From Streptomyces sp. SID12488 (GTDB lineage Bacteria; Actinomycetota; Actinomycetes; Streptomycetales; Streptomycetaceae): a DNA stretch of 64,000 nucleotides. A program made the translations under genes and the position numbers. Of the stretch, positions 1 to 8,680 are shown piece by piece (position 1 is the first letter of the stretch; every line of letters starts with the position of its first letter). The stretch spans positions 1-64,000 of the forward strand of contig NZ_JAAGLT010000026.1 in the NCBI RefSeq assembly GCF_010548275.1, given 5' to 3'. The notes under the pieces were generated by a model, which made no database searches, had not been told where the DNA came from, and was given only the letters and a program-made list of their open reading frames with translations.

Positions 1-128
1 GCTACGAGATGGTCCGCCGCGACACCACCCGCCGCGAACACCACGTGACCACTGAGCACGGCATCGGCCGAATCGCGAGCGGCCTCATCATCTGGCTAGC
101 CGCCCGCGACTTCCAAAACACGGCCTAA
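1..128 (+). CDS. C-terminal end of an unidentified gene (partial)
   Basis: An open frame enters from the left edge (codons in phase with position 3) and ends at a TAA at 126-128, giving about 41 residues. The tail is basic at first (RRDTTRREHH) and ends with a hydrophobic stretch (GLIIWLAARDF). I do not recognise the family; a transposase or phage-like C-terminus is possible because the neighbouring region is accessory, but nothing in the peptide proves it. Confidence 0.35.
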   Translation, partial: YEMVRRDTTRREHHVTTEHGIGRIASGLIIWLAARDFQNTA

Positions 129-148
129 GCGGCCTCAGGCTCGGGGGA

Positions 149-940
149 TCAGCCGCGGTCGAGCCGCGGCAGCGACGCACAGAGGTGCTCGGGCAATTCC
201 GGCAGGATTTTGTGGATCCCGGCGCACCCCGCATCGCCGTTCGTGGCGACCGGCCGCCAGCCCGAGGACTCGGCCCGGTAGAACCAGCGCTGGGAGACAC
301 CGGAGGAGGAGCATCCGTCGCCGGCGTCACCGCACGCCGGCCCCATCCGGGTCGACAGGTCCAGCACCAGCCACGTGTCGTCGCAGCCGCGTTCCTCCCA
401 GCTCGTGTGCTTGGGGATGTCCGTGTCGTTGACCGCCTGCCCGTACGAGGACGAGGTGCAACGCGGCGGCGTGGGGTCGCAGCCGTTCTCACCGCACTGC
501 CGCAGGGCGGGTGGCGTGGCACCGACGGGGGTGTACACGTCCATGCTGTTCACCATGACCCGGCGGGAGCCCAGGGGCTCGCCCAGCTTCACCGTCGCTT
601 TGACCCGCCGCGTGCCGGTGCAGCCGGAGTCCTGGTCCAGGGAACGGGTCTCGTACGTGACCTTGACGTAGACCGTGCCGTGCTCGACGGTGTCGAGCTC
701 ACCGCGCAGGCTGCGCACGCAGTCGCGTGCCCCGTCGGGCACTTCGGCATCGACCACCAAAGACCTGCCGCCGTCGGCAGTACGGACACCGTCGATGCGA
801 ATCGGAGCGGCGAGCGTCCAGGCGGAAGCCGCGGCCGCGCCTGTCGCCTCCGTATCGGTCTCGGCAGTCTCGGAACCGCAGCCGGCGAGGACCGCCAGGG
901 CCGCACCGAGCACGGCCACCCCTATCCCCCGCTGCCACAT
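149..940 (-). CDS. Secreted lipoprotein of unknown function
   Basis: A 263-residue protein. I place the start at 940 because the protein then begins with a classic lipoprotein signal peptide (MWQRG, a hydrophobic core, then the lipobox LAGC with the lipidated Cys at about residue 20); longer in-frame starts would bury this signal. The mature part opens with an acidic, Thr/Ala-rich linker. The C-terminal half is rich in Cys (about ten) and Trp, suggesting a disulfide-stabilised extracellular domain. No catalytic motif is recognisable. It is probably anchored on the outer face of the membrane. The gene stands alone: the next gene on this strand is about 330 bp upstream. Confidence 0.7.
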   Translation of the reverse strand: MWQRGIGVAVLGAALAVLAGCGSETAETDTEATGAAAASAWTLAAPIRIDGVRTADGGRSLVVDAEVPDGARDCVRSLRGELDTVEHGTVYVKVTYETRSLDQDSGCTGTRRVKATVKLGEPLGSRRVMVNSMDVYTPVGATPPALRQCGENGCDPTPPRCTSSSYGQAVNDTDIPKHTSWEERGCDDTWLVLDLSTRMGPACGDAGDGCSSSGVSQRWFYRAESSGWRPVATNGDAGCAGIHKILPELPEHLCASLPRLDRG

Positions 941-1273
941 GCCATGCCCCCCACCCACCGAAGAACCGCAGCCTAGCGTGACCCCGGGTGTCCCCCACCG
1001 TCTCCTCCCGGACCGCCTACAGGGCAGATCCAGGCCGAACACGTCGTCCAGGGCGTGGAGATGCTGCATCAGTGACCCGATGTGACAGCTCCCCAAGATC
1101 TGTGCCGGAGCCAGCCGAGCGACGTCGCCGCCAACCCCGTAGTGCGCTGGCGGTGTACGTAGGAACGGCGGGGCCCCGGCGGGTGTTCGCAGGGTTGGCG
1201 TAGGGGTGACCGGCTAACGGCGCGCCGGAGTTCAGCGTCAGGCCGCCGTGGCCGCCGTGCGGGGTGTCGATGT
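941..1273. other. Intergenic stretch without a recognisable gene
   Basis: About 330 bp between two minus-strand genes. It must hold the promoter of the lipoprotein gene (a G-rich stretch lies just before its ATG), but I see no hairpin, no repeat and no coding frame that resembles a known protein. Confidence 0.5.
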
Positions 1274-3193
1274 TCAGCGACGGGCTGCCACGGCTGCCGC
1301 AGCCGCGGCCAGGATGCGGTGCAGGACGGGGACCGGGATCGCCGGATTGGCGACCGCCGTGCATGCCGTGTCGCGGTCGTGCAGCAGCGCGGCCAGGACG
1401 CGGGCCGGCAGCCGCGGATTGCGCAGCGCGGTCGCGCGGACGTAGTCCGCCGGGTCGTTCAGCAGCCGCACCGCGTCGGCCGGTGACAGCCGGGTGTCCT
1501 CGGCCGCACGGCGGCGCACCTTGGCTTCCGGATCGCGGGCGAGATGTGCGACGTCGGCGGGCGTGGACTCCGGATCGTCCAGGGCCAGGCGGCGCATCCG
1601 CCCAGCGGGGTCGCCGGCGTAGCGCAGCAGACCCGTACGAGGGAAGTTGGGGTGGCTGCGGGGGCGGCCGGGAAAACTGAAGCTGCCGTCCCACCAGCGC
1701 CAGACCTCCAGCAGCATCTCGGCCGGCGCGTCATCGCACGATTCGGCGAGGAACAGGCGGACCGTCCGGTCCTCGTCCCGCGCGAGACGCTCCACGACGT
1801 CCGGTGGAAGATGCCGGGCACGGGCCACGCTCCGGCGGATGAGCGGATGGGACGACACGGCGAGGCGGCGCATCGCGTCGGCGTCACCGTGCAGGCCCTC
1901 GACCCAGGGCAGAGTGCGCGACATGGACGCCGAGTCGACGTCGTAGCGCACCGCGGCACGCTGCTCCTCGTCGAGATCGGACCGCAGTGCCACCGCCGAG
2001 CGGACGTCGTCGTACGGGTCCTCCGCCAGGACGGCGACACCGTGCGCGCTGAGCCGAGGGTTGGCGGCCAGCGCTCGGCGTACCTCCGCGTCCCCGTCCC
2101 GGACCAGCTCCGCCTCCAACTCGGGCCCAAGACGGCACTGTGCGAGCGCGCGCCGGGGCTCGGGCAGCACGGAGAAGACGTCCCGCGGCATGGGGACGTC
2201 GTGGTGGTGGGCGAGCAGCGCCGCCGTACGCACCGCGTCGTCGGTGTCGGCCAGCAGTCGCGCTCGCAGTGGCGCGGAGAGGTCTTCCCACCGGGCGCAG
2301 GCAGCCACCCGCACCCGGGGATCGGCGTCGGCCGCGAGGCCGGGAAGGTGGTGTGCGGGGAGCCCCGGGAGTTCGGCGGCCTGGGCGCGGGCCGGGCCGG
2401 CGAGGAGGTCGTCGTACAGGTCCCCGGGGAGTTCGACGCCCCAGGCACGGGCACGCTCCGCCCAGAACACGCGCTGGCTCGCCGACGGTTCGGCGCGGAC
2501 CATGCGTAGCCACTGATCGGACGTGAGCTTGGGCCGGAAGGTGTCCGCGGGCCTCAAGCGCACCCCCGGATCGGGGTGCGCCACGGCGGCGTCGAGGACA
2601 GCGGGCCGGTCGCAGTCATGCAGGAAGCCCTCCTCCACATCCAGCAGCCGGATCAGCAGCTCGTCCGGCGCGGCCGGATTGGCCCCGATCCCCGCCGCCC
2701 AGTGCAGAGGCCATGCCGGCCGGCGGGGTACCGCCGCCCACACCTCGGCGCGCTCGACCTCCGTCTCGCGCCCGGCTGCCGCAGCGGCCTCCTCCAGCCA
2801 CTCCGGCAGCCGGGCGAGGGCAGTCACCCGGGGCCCGTCCGCGCCGGGCACCTCCGCCAGCAGCACCTGCCCGTCGAGAGAGAGCGCCACAAACCCGGGG
2901 GCGCCGGTCAGCTCCGGCACACCGCCGCCGGCGTAGCGGACCCGGGTCCACCAGGAGTCGTTGCCGCCGATCCGATGTCCGAGGACGGCCACCAGGAACT
3001 CGCCGTCGGCATCGGAAAGGCGGCGCCACCACGCGGCATCGAGCGCTTCCCGGGCCGTACCGTCCGGCGCCGCGATCCCCCGCGCGATCCGCCAGCATGC
3101 CTCCGGCGGGAACAGGCTGCCCGGGCGCACGTCCTCGACGACCGTGAGCCCGGCGCGTACGAGCAGTTCGTGGAGTTCCTCTTGGCGCGGCAC
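1274..3193 (-). CDS. HEAT-like / leucine-rich-variant repeat protein
   Basis: A protein of about 639 residues. From about residue 220 to the end it is a run of short alpha-helical repeats with the recurring pattern D-P-x-x-x-V-R-x-x-x-A and 'NPRLP/DTRLSP' turns, as in HEAT or leucine-rich-repeat-variant solenoids, so a protein-binding scaffold is likely. The N-terminal 200 residues are not repetitive and contain a Trp-rich segment (AWWRRLSDADGEF). I chose the GTG at 3193 because it directly precedes the conserved-looking EELHELLVRAGL; the extra residues of the longer frame look non-coding. An ATG at 3201 is out of frame, so an N-terminal frameshift cannot be excluded. A truncated paralogue of its C-terminal third lies in inverted orientation at 3616-4230. 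Confidence 0.7.
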   Translation of the reverse strand: MPRQEELHELLVRAGLTVVEDVRPGSLFPPEACWRIARGIAAPDGTAREALDAAWWRRLSDADGEFLVAVLGHRIGGNDSWWTRVRYAGGGVPELTGAPGFVALSLDGQVLLAEVPGADGPRVTALARLPEWLEEAAAAAGRETEVERAEVWAAVPRRPAWPLHWAAGIGANPAAPDELLIRLLDVEEGFLHDCDRPAVLDAAVAHPDPGVRLRPADTFRPKLTSDQWLRMVRAEPSASQRVFWAERARAWGVELPGDLYDDLLAGPARAQAAELPGLPAHHLPGLAADADPRVRVAACARWEDLSAPLRARLLADTDDAVRTAALLAHHHDVPMPRDVFSVLPEPRRALAQCRLGPELEAELVRDGDAEVRRALAANPRLSAHGVAVLAEDPYDDVRSAVALRSDLDEEQRAAVRYDVDSASMSRTLPWVEGLHGDADAMRRLAVSSHPLIRRSVARARHLPPDVVERLARDEDRTVRLFLAESCDDAPAEMLLEVWRWWDGSFSFPGRPRSHPNFPRTGLLRYAGDPAGRMRRLALDDPESTPADVAHLARDPEAKVRRRAAEDTRLSPADAVRLLNDPADYVRATALRNPRLPARVLAALLHDRDTACTAVANPAIPVPVLHRILAAAAAAVAARR

Positions 3194-3459
3194 GCGGTCA
3201 TGATCCCCGTCAGCTGGAGGCGGAACAAGGCCCTCAGCCCAGGCGCAACCGACCCGCACCCGCGCAACACGTCATTGGCCGCGGCATCGTTCGGCTGCCC
3301 CACCCTGGCCACGTGAGTCGGCCCCACTTGAGCGGCGGCCTTCGCCGGCTCCGGCAAGACCGGGATGCCGACACGATGCTCTCGAGGAACTCCTTAGCTG
3401 TCCCGATGGCAAGCTCAGACTCCAGCTCGACCGCGCCTTCCATTCACGCCGTCAGAGGG

Positions 3460-3487
3460 CTGGATGTTGTACACGTACAACATCCAG
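3460..3487. promoter_or_regulatory. Perfect 13-bp inverted repeat, candidate operator
   Basis: The arms CTGGATGTTGTAC (3460-3472) and GTACAACATCCAG (3475-3487) are exact reverse complements separated by two bases (AC). The core TTGTACACGTACAA is the kind of short, AT-containing dyad bound by GntR- or TetR-type repressors. It lies in the gap between the two divergent HEAT-like genes, where no other gene is evident. With a 2-nt loop it is a better protein site than a terminator. Confidence 0.6.
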
Positions 3488-3615
3488 ACCCTGCCTCGCA
3501 TAAGTCGGGGCAGCTCACGTTCACCGTCTGCGGCCTGTCTTGGCCTGCCCTGGGTGGAAAGGGCCTCGGGCAGCCAGAAGGCCTATTCGATTGTGGACCT
3601 AGACGATGGCTTGGC

Positions 3616-4230
3616 ATGGTTCAGGGCATCGTGCGCCTCGCCGCCTCCGCTCACCCCCTCGTGCGCCGGAGCGTCGCCCGGGCCCGCCGTCTCCCGCCGG
3701 ACGTCGTCGCACTCCTTGCCCATGACGAAGACCGTGTCGTCCAGCTCTTCCTCGCGGAATCCTGCGACGACGCGCCCGCTGACATGCTGCTGCGGGTGTG
3801 GCAGTGGTGGACCGGCAGCCTCAGTGCCCCCGATCGCCCTCATGGCCACCCGAACTTCCCCCGCCGCGACCTGCTCCGCTACGCCGATGATCCCAACCCG
3901 CGCATGCGTCAACTGGCTTTGGACGACCCGGAGTCGACGGCCGAACTCGTCGAGCGATTCAGCCGGGACAGCAGCGAAGAAGTAAGGCTCCGGGCCGCAG
4001 CCGACCCACGGCTGACGCCCTCATCGGCGGTGCGACTGCTCGACGACCCGTACGAACAGGTACGCCGCGCGGCTGCCAAGCACCCCCGGCTACCAGCGCA
4101 GGTGCTGACCCGGCTGCTGCGGGACACCGACACCGCAGAGACAGCCGCCCGGCATCCAGGACTACCCGTCCCCGTCATGGAACTACTACTCCAGCGACTC
4201 CAGCCTCCCGCCGGCGCCGCAGGCTGCTGA
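3616..4230 (+). pseudogene. Truncated, inverted paralogue of the HEAT-like repeat protein
   Basis: About 204 residues that align along their whole length with the C-terminal third of the 1274-3193 product: both share HPL[IV]RRSVARAR, VxLFLAESCDDAPA, HPNFPR, MRRLALDDPEST and LPARVL-type segments. The N-terminal two thirds are missing; upstream in the same frame (3313-3615) the peptide no longer resembles the paralogue, so the copy is a 5'-deleted duplication facing away from the intact gene. It could still be translated from the ATG at 3616, but no ribosome-binding site is evident. Confidence 0.7.
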
Positions 4231-4489
4231 TCAGCCGGTTCACGACCTTTTTCGGTGACGATCACGAGTCTGGACACGGATGCGGTACGACCGCTCCAGG
4301 GGCTGGAGGACGACCGCTTGGGTGCGTAGTCATCGCGAACTGGTACCGCCAACTGGTTGCAGGGCAGTAGTTGCCGGAGTCACTCTCCGATAACGTACCG
4401 ACCAGACGGTACGGCTGGGTGTGCCCCACGCGCCGTCGTGTGCTCGATGAACAGCAACGTTTCATCCGCCACAGCACGGAGAGGCCCTC

Positions 4490-5377
4490 ATGACGCAGAA
4501 CACGGACCGCGACAGCCTGGCCTTCGCACGCCAGACCTGGAGAACTCTTGAGCCCTACCACGGGGCTGTCTACTTCTCGCCCGAAGCCGCAGGCCAGTAC
4601 GCCGAGTTGGGCGTGGACGCCAGGACGGGGTACTTCGCGTCCCGCTCCGCCGCGCTCGGCGCCGCTCCGGCGGACCTGGTCATCGCCACGTTCTACAACT
4701 TCAATCCCCAACTGGTGCGCCGAGCCATACCCGCGGCATGGGAAGCCGCCACGCCCCAGCGGTTCACCGCCGCACGGCTCACCGGGATCGATACCACGCT
4801 CCGCCGCATCCTCGGCGCGGACGTCTCCTCACCGGCGATCGCCCGCGCGGCGGAATTGGCCCGTACCGCGGCTGAAGTGACCGTGCGCCATCCACAAGGC
4901 CGCCCCCTCTTCGCCGCGCACGCCGCACTGCCGTGGCCGAGCGCACCCCACCTCGTCCTCTGGCACGCGCAGACTCTGCTCCGGGAGTTCCGTGGCGACG
5001 GTCACGTGGCAGCACTACTGACTGCCGGACTGAGCGGGCTCGAGTCTCTCGTCACGCACGCCGCCACAGGCGACATCGACGCAGGGGTGCTGCGCGACTC
5101 GCGGGCATGGACGCCGGAGGAGTGGGGACAGGCCGTGCAGAACCTTCGTGAGCGTGGATGGCTCGACGACGGACCTCACCTGGCCTTGACCGAGGACGGT
5201 ACTCGGCGCAGGGCGGAGATCGAGCACACCACCGACAGACTTGCCGCCCTCCCTTACATCACGCTCGGTCCTGCCGCCTGCGCCGAACTTCGTTCGCTGG
5301 TACGGCCGTTCAGCCTTGCGGTGGCCAAGGAGCTCCTGCCGTGGGCAGCCAACCGCCTCAGCGAAGAGAGCACATGA
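4490..5377 (+). CDS. SCO6745-like / SalK-type helix-turn-helix protein
   Basis: A 295-residue protein with the hallmarks of the actinobacterial SCO6745 family: an N-terminal 'TWRTLEPYHGAVYFSPEA' segment, a central all-helical region with 'ADLVIATFYNFNPQLV' and 'LPWPSAPHLVLWHAQTLLREFRGDGHV', then a winged-helix-like C-terminal part (WTPEEWGQAVQNLRERGWL, LTEDGTRRRAEIE). Proteins of this family are often annotated as MarR-like or as SalK accessory proteins; their biochemical role is not established. The ATG is preceded by GGAGAGG at a good distance (about 8 nt). The family identification is from memory. Confidence 0.75.
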   Translation: MTQNTDRDSLAFARQTWRTLEPYHGAVYFSPEAAGQYAELGVDARTGYFASRSAALGAAPADLVIATFYNFNPQLVRRAIPAAWEAATPQRFTAARLTGIDTTLRRILGADVSSPAIARAAELARTAAEVTVRHPQGRPLFAAHAALPWPSAPHLVLWHAQTLLREFRGDGHVAALLTAGLSGLESLVTHAATGDIDAGVLRDSRAWTPEEWGQAVQNLRERGWLDDGPHLALTEDGTRRRAEIEHTTDRLAALPYITLGPAACAELRSLVRPFSLAVAKELLPWAANRLSEEST

Positions 5378-5520
5378 GAGATGAGAGCGAGGTCGGGCTT
5401 TCTCGACGGCTGAAGACCTTCCGGATCGTGACCAAGGTGCGCATGCATCCGCGGCACGCGACCGCGTTGGTACGGGTCCTGCTGGTGCTGACGCACCACC
5501 AGGTGGCTCATGACCGATGA
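5374..5520 (+). CDS. Small ORF of 48 codons, ATGA-coupled, uncertain
   Basis: The ATG overlaps the TGA of the preceding gene (ATGA), so it could be translationally coupled. The peptide is basic with a hydrophobic C-terminal third (TALVRVLLVLTHH). I recognise no family; the coupling is the only evidence that it is real. Confidence 0.25.
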   Translation: MRDESEVGLSRRLKTFRIVTKVRMHPRHATALVRVLLVLTHHQVAHDR

Positions 5521-5853
5521 TCTCCCCGCAATGATCACCGTGATGAGCTGCGCGAGCACCCCAACGACTCATCACACCAGGACCGTTGACCTGGATCAAT
5601 CACGATGGAACTGCCCGACGTCCGCTCGCCCCCGGCGGCCTCACCTTCTCAGACCCGGACCGCCATATCTGAGCGCTACCACCACGGGTTGCGCCACGTC
5701 CAGGACCAGCTCACCACCTAGCCCCACCGCCCGGTATGCCAGCGCCTCCACCTGGACAGTTGCCGTAGCTGGCCTGGCTCCCGCCTCGGATACCGTGTTC
5801 CTCTACGGGGTGCCATAACGGATGTGACGCCCCCCACCGGAGGTAGTCAGAGT
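5521..5853. other. Intergenic stretch, nothing recognised
   Basis: About 330 bp without a convincing gene. Several short frames cross it but none resembles a known protein, and codon-position GC is not biased. It presumably contains the promoter for the gene at 5854. Confidence 0.4.
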
Positions 5854-6243
5854 ATGAGTTCAAAGCGCAGCAAGAATCCAGCCCTGCCCGTACTTGACGA
5901 CGCATTCCGACTCGCGTCGGTCAAGGACGCCGAAGAGTCCACCCGTGACTTGTCCGCGCGGCTGGCCACCACCGAGCTGCGCCGCGTTTCCCACCCGGGC
6001 CGGGTCACCTGGGAGCCCACCGATCAGGCCGAGCCCGTACCGGTCCCGCCGACTGTGGTCGACGGTGACGGGGACCTGTGGCTGCGGGACCGGGGCACTG
6101 GCACCTGGACCATGCCCGAGTTCAACCCGAAGGAGTTCCCGGCCCGCTGTGGCGAGGTTCTGACGTGGAACCAGCTTGCCCGCGAGTTCGGCCCCCTCAC
6201 CGCACTGGCCGACGACCGCCGCATCGGCGGCGGCCGGCGCTGA
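5854..6243 (+). CDS. Hypothetical protein, 129 residues
   Basis: Start at 5854 (MSSKRSKNP) is set by a GGAGG at 5839-5843, ten bases upstream; a longer in-frame start at 5824 would lie in front of that site. The protein is hydrophilic, with a helical N-terminal half (DAFRLASVKDAEESTRDLSARL) and a C-terminal half containing 'DGDGDLWLRDRGTGTW', a beta-rich segment seen in small proteins of mobile-element regions. No function can be assigned. It stands alone next to the decayed conjugative-element region. Confidence 0.6.
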   Translation: MSSKRSKNPALPVLDDAFRLASVKDAEESTRDLSARLATTELRRVSHPGRVTWEPTDQAEPVPVPPTVVDGDGDLWLRDRGTGTWTMPEFNPKEFPARCGEVLTWNQLAREFGPLTALADDRRIGGGRR

Positions 6244-6433
6244 CCGCGCAGCCTTCTGGGACGACCGCGCCCCTGAAGCGCCCGTTACGGGTAGCTGGGA
6301 GCTCCAGTGTTTGTAAGCACTTCTTTTGGCTCCAGCGCACGGCTGCGAAGTGGCTCCAGGCGTACGGAGTTGATCTGGCCCCATTCTGCCCTCAGACCGT
6401 CATCTGACTCTGCACGTAATTGATCGGGCAGGC

Positions 6434-6760
6434 TCAATCGCCTCGGATGCGGGCGTGCAGGTGCATGTCGTGTCGGCCGTCGTCGTGGACTGCGGCGCTG
6501 CGCTTGGTGCCTTCCAGGAGATAGCCGGATTTGGTGGCGACCTTGCAGGAGGCATGGTTACGCGTTGAGTGGTCCAGATGCAGGCGGTGGAAGCCGATCT
6601 CGTCCAGGGCCCAGACGGTGAGCGCCGTGAGAGCGCGCGAGGCGATACCGGCGCCGCGGGCGGCCGGAAGTACCCAGTAGCCGATCAGCAGTCCGGTGAT
6701 GCCGAAGACCTTGTGACGGTTGGCCTTCCGCCAGGTCGGTGCCGGGGGCTCGGTGAGCAC
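6434..6760 (-). pseudogene. Truncated GNAT N-acetyltransferase (C-terminal part)
   Basis: About 108 residues with the acetyl-CoA binding core of GNAT enzymes: GYWVLPAARGAGIASRAL is motif A (R/Q-x-x-G-x-G/A), followed by 'IGFHRLHLDHSTRNHASCKVATKSGYLLEGT', the usual motif B of RimJ-type acetyltransferases. The first strands and helices of the fold are absent: upstream the same frame runs into a TGA that is also the stop of the next gene, and no GNAT-like N-terminus is seen in any frame. A GTG at 6760 is a possible start. It is best read as a 5'-deleted relic at the edge of the conjugative-element remnant. Confidence 0.65.
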
Positions 6761-6898
6761 GCCTATGACGGTCGGGGCTTTCGCAGCCCAAACGGGGTCT
6801 CCTTGTCGCTCGGGGTGGTTCGTGTGGCCGGTCGGCCTGTCCGGTCCTCGCCCGGCCCCGCAGCTGCGGGTGGGCGAGGGCCATGCGGAGCGACCGGG

Positions 6899-7675
6899 TC
6901 AGCGCTGGAGCGGGTGGACGTTGTCGGGTTCGTCGCCGAAGCCGTTGTCGTCCGCCGGGGCGGGGAGGGTGGCGTGGATGTGGAGCGCGGGGTTGAACTG
7001 GGGCTGGAACTGCGGCGGGTGGTTGTGGACGATGGGCCGCAGGGTCAGGCCGCGCAGGGCGAAGATGCTGGCGAGCGCCCACATGAGGGCGGCCAGCCCA
7101 GTGGCGGTGGCGCGGCCTCCGGCCGGGGAGGCGGACCAGACCATCGCCAGCGTTACGCAGCCGAACAGCCCCCACGCGATGCGCGCCCCGGAGTTGCGGA
7201 GGAAGCCGCCGATGAGGGCGAGCAGTCCGGTCAGCTGCCAGAAGGCGTAGAGGGCGGCGGGGGCGACGGAGAGGTGGGCGGCCTGGTCGGCGAGGAAGAG
7301 CCGGATGGGGTGGTCGACCGTGCCCCACAGGCCGCTGCCGTCACCGGCGGTCGAAGCCGGAAGTGCGGACAGGCCCTTGAGAGTGGTGCTGGCGATGTCG
7401 TCGGCGGTGTCCACCATCATGACCATGAGGCTGATCCCAGTGAGCAGTCCGGCCGTCTTGATCCAAGCGGCGATCTCGTGCCAGTCGGCGTGCCCGGCCT
7501 GGAACAGTTCATCCCATCGCTGGTAGAGGAAGCCTCCCTCTTGCCAGGACTCCTTCCACGCGGTGCGCAGCCGTGCGAGGCGCGGCTTGTCGTTGTGGCC
7601 GGGCGGCAGTTCGGGCAGGTCGAGGATGCTGTTCGAGCGGTGCTGACCGTTGATCGGCTTGTCGTTGCTGGCCAT
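6899..7675 (-). CDS. Spd-type multi-pass membrane protein of a conjugative element
   Basis: A 258-residue protein with a hydrophilic N-terminus (about 70 residues), then four predicted membrane segments (around AGLLTGISLMVMMV, LSVAPAALYAFWQLTGLLALIGGF, IAWGLFGCVTLAMVW and TATGLAALMWALASIFALRGL), and a Pro/His-rich cytoplasmic tail. This architecture, with 'VDHPIRLFLADQAAHLSVAPAALY', is the one I know from membrane proteins encoded beside spread (spd) and transfer genes of Streptomyces integrative conjugative elements. It is followed by the truncated GNAT in the same frame. No integrase, Tra or Rep gene remains nearby, so it is likely a stranded element gene. Confidence 0.6.
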   Translation of the reverse strand: MASNDKPINGQHRSNSILDLPELPPGHNDKPRLARLRTAWKESWQEGGFLYQRWDELFQAGHADWHEIAAWIKTAGLLTGISLMVMMVDTADDIASTTLKGLSALPASTAGDGSGLWGTVDHPIRLFLADQAAHLSVAPAALYAFWQLTGLLALIGGFLRNSGARIAWGLFGCVTLAMVWSASPAGGRATATGLAALMWALASIFALRGLTLRPIVHNHPPQFQPQFNPALHIHATLPAPADDNGFGDEPDNVHPLQR

Positions 7676-7798
7676 GATCTCGGCTGCTCCTTCGCTGGAG
7701 ATCGGTGGTGAGCTGGTTGGTGTTGGCCGGGTGGCCTGGCCCGCGTCCGGCCCCCGGGCGTGCGGGGATCGGGCGCGAGGCGGGGAACCCGGAACGGG

Positions 7799-8359
7799 CT
7801 ACAGGCCGCGGGCGTCGGCGAGAGCGGCGGCCTGGTCGACCATGCGGATCGGGACGCGGCCGCCGTGCCAGACGTCGTTGAAGCCCGGCACGGAGTCGAC
7901 GTGGTTGCCGAACTGGCGGCGGATCGCGTCCAGGAGTACGGCCGCGGCGGTGGCTTCCAGGCCGCGGTTGCCGCGGGCCTCTGCTCGGATGGCTCCGAGC
8001 ATGCAGGCGGCGCCGTCCTCGTCGACCAGGACGTCCTTGCACCAGCCGACGGTGAGCAGGCGGTGGTGGGCGCGCTGCAGAACGGCGGCGGCCGGTGTCG
8101 GGTACGCAGCGGGCGGTGGCTGGAGGGTCGGTATCAGGGGGACGGCGAGGACGTCGTCCAGGTCGACGGGCGCGGTCTCGATGTGGGCGGTGTTGACCTC
8201 GTAGGCGACCTTGGCTTCGTCCAGCCGCACGGTCGTCACCGTGTTGATGAACGCCAGGCGTTCCTCGAGGGACAGTGCCGTCGGCGGCGCGGGTGCCGTG
8301 GCGGTCTGGGTGGTCGTGGAGGGGTGGGCTATGGCGGGGGAGGGTGTGGTGTGGGGCAT
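7799..8359 (-). CDS. DUF6197 family protein
   Basis: A 186-residue protein. The N-terminal 60 residues are Thr/Pro/Ala-rich and probably disordered; residues from about 90 onward carry the DUF6197 signature: a helix (VLQRAHHRLLTVGWCKDVLVDEDGAACMLGAI) followed by 'ATAAAVLLDAIRRQFGN' and 'VPGFNDVWHGGR'. The function of the family is unknown; members are common on actinobacterial plasmids and integrative elements. A GGAG lies eight bases before the ATG, and a very strong hairpin (8379-8424) sits immediately upstream in the leader. Confidence 0.75.
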   Translation of the reverse strand: MPHTTPSPAIAHPSTTTQTATAPAPPTALSLEERLAFINTVTTVRLDEAKVAYEVNTAHIETAPVDLDDVLAVPLIPTLQPPPAAYPTPAAAVLQRAHHRLLTVGWCKDVLVDEDGAACMLGAIRAEARGNRGLEATAAAVLLDAIRRQFGNHVDSVPGFNDVWHGGRVPIRMVDQAAALADARGL

Positions 8360-8378
8360 GAGGGCTCCAGGCGGGGTA

Positions 8379-8424
8379 CGCCTAAGGGCGCCGCCGGGAT
8401 GGTGTCCGGCGGCGCCCTTAGGCG
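8379..8424. terminator. Very stable 19-bp hairpin, terminator or leader structure
   Basis: The arms 8379-8397 and 8406-8424 are perfect 19-base reverse complements (CGCCTAAGGGCGCCGCCGG and its partner) around an 8-base loop. There is no following T-run, as is usual in Streptomyces. It lies only about 20 bp upstream of the ATG of the DUF6197 gene on the minus strand, so it either ends transcription arriving from upstream or is part of that gene's 5' leader. Confidence 0.75.
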
Positions 8425-8518
8425 ACGTGCAGCAGGTGAGTTGAGGCTGGCGGGTGGGTAGTCACCACACCTGCGCCCCGGGCATCCTCGATCCACCAGG
8501 CGCGGGGAAGGGGATCGG

Positions 8519-8680
8519 GTGGAGTTCGTCTTCGAGTGCGGGTGGTGCGCCGGGGACAACTTCTTCGTGGGCAAGCAGGTCGGCTTCTGGGTCGACAAGT
8601 GGGAAGTGCCCTCGGAGTGGGACTGCCGCTTCTGCGACGGACTCAACTACACGCACGACCCGCCGTGGACCGAGGCGTAG
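8519..8680 (+). CDS. 53-residue zinc-ribbon protein, RbpA-like pattern
   Basis: A small gene starting with GTG at 8519 behind a purine-rich GGGGAAGGGGAT and ending at TAG 8680. Two Cys pairs (C7-x2-C10 and C36-x2-C39) are spaced as in a zinc ribbon. The segment between them ends in WEVPSEWDCRFC, which closely resembles the 'EIPPEWECKVC' strand-loop of the actinobacterial RNA-polymerase-binding protein RbpA. It is less than half the length of RbpA and lacks its sigma-interacting C-terminus. It sits in the conjugative-element remnant and its stop codon abuts the stop of the convergent membrane gene. Confidence 0.65.
   Translation: MEFVFECGWCAGDNFFVGKQVGFWVDKWEVPSEWDCRFCDGLNYTHDPPWTEA

Noticed and set aside
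3313..3615. N-terminal 101 codons of the frame leading into the HEAT-like relic
   Set aside because: The peptide has no resemblance to the paralogue and crosses the palindrome at 3460-3487, so it is probably not translated.
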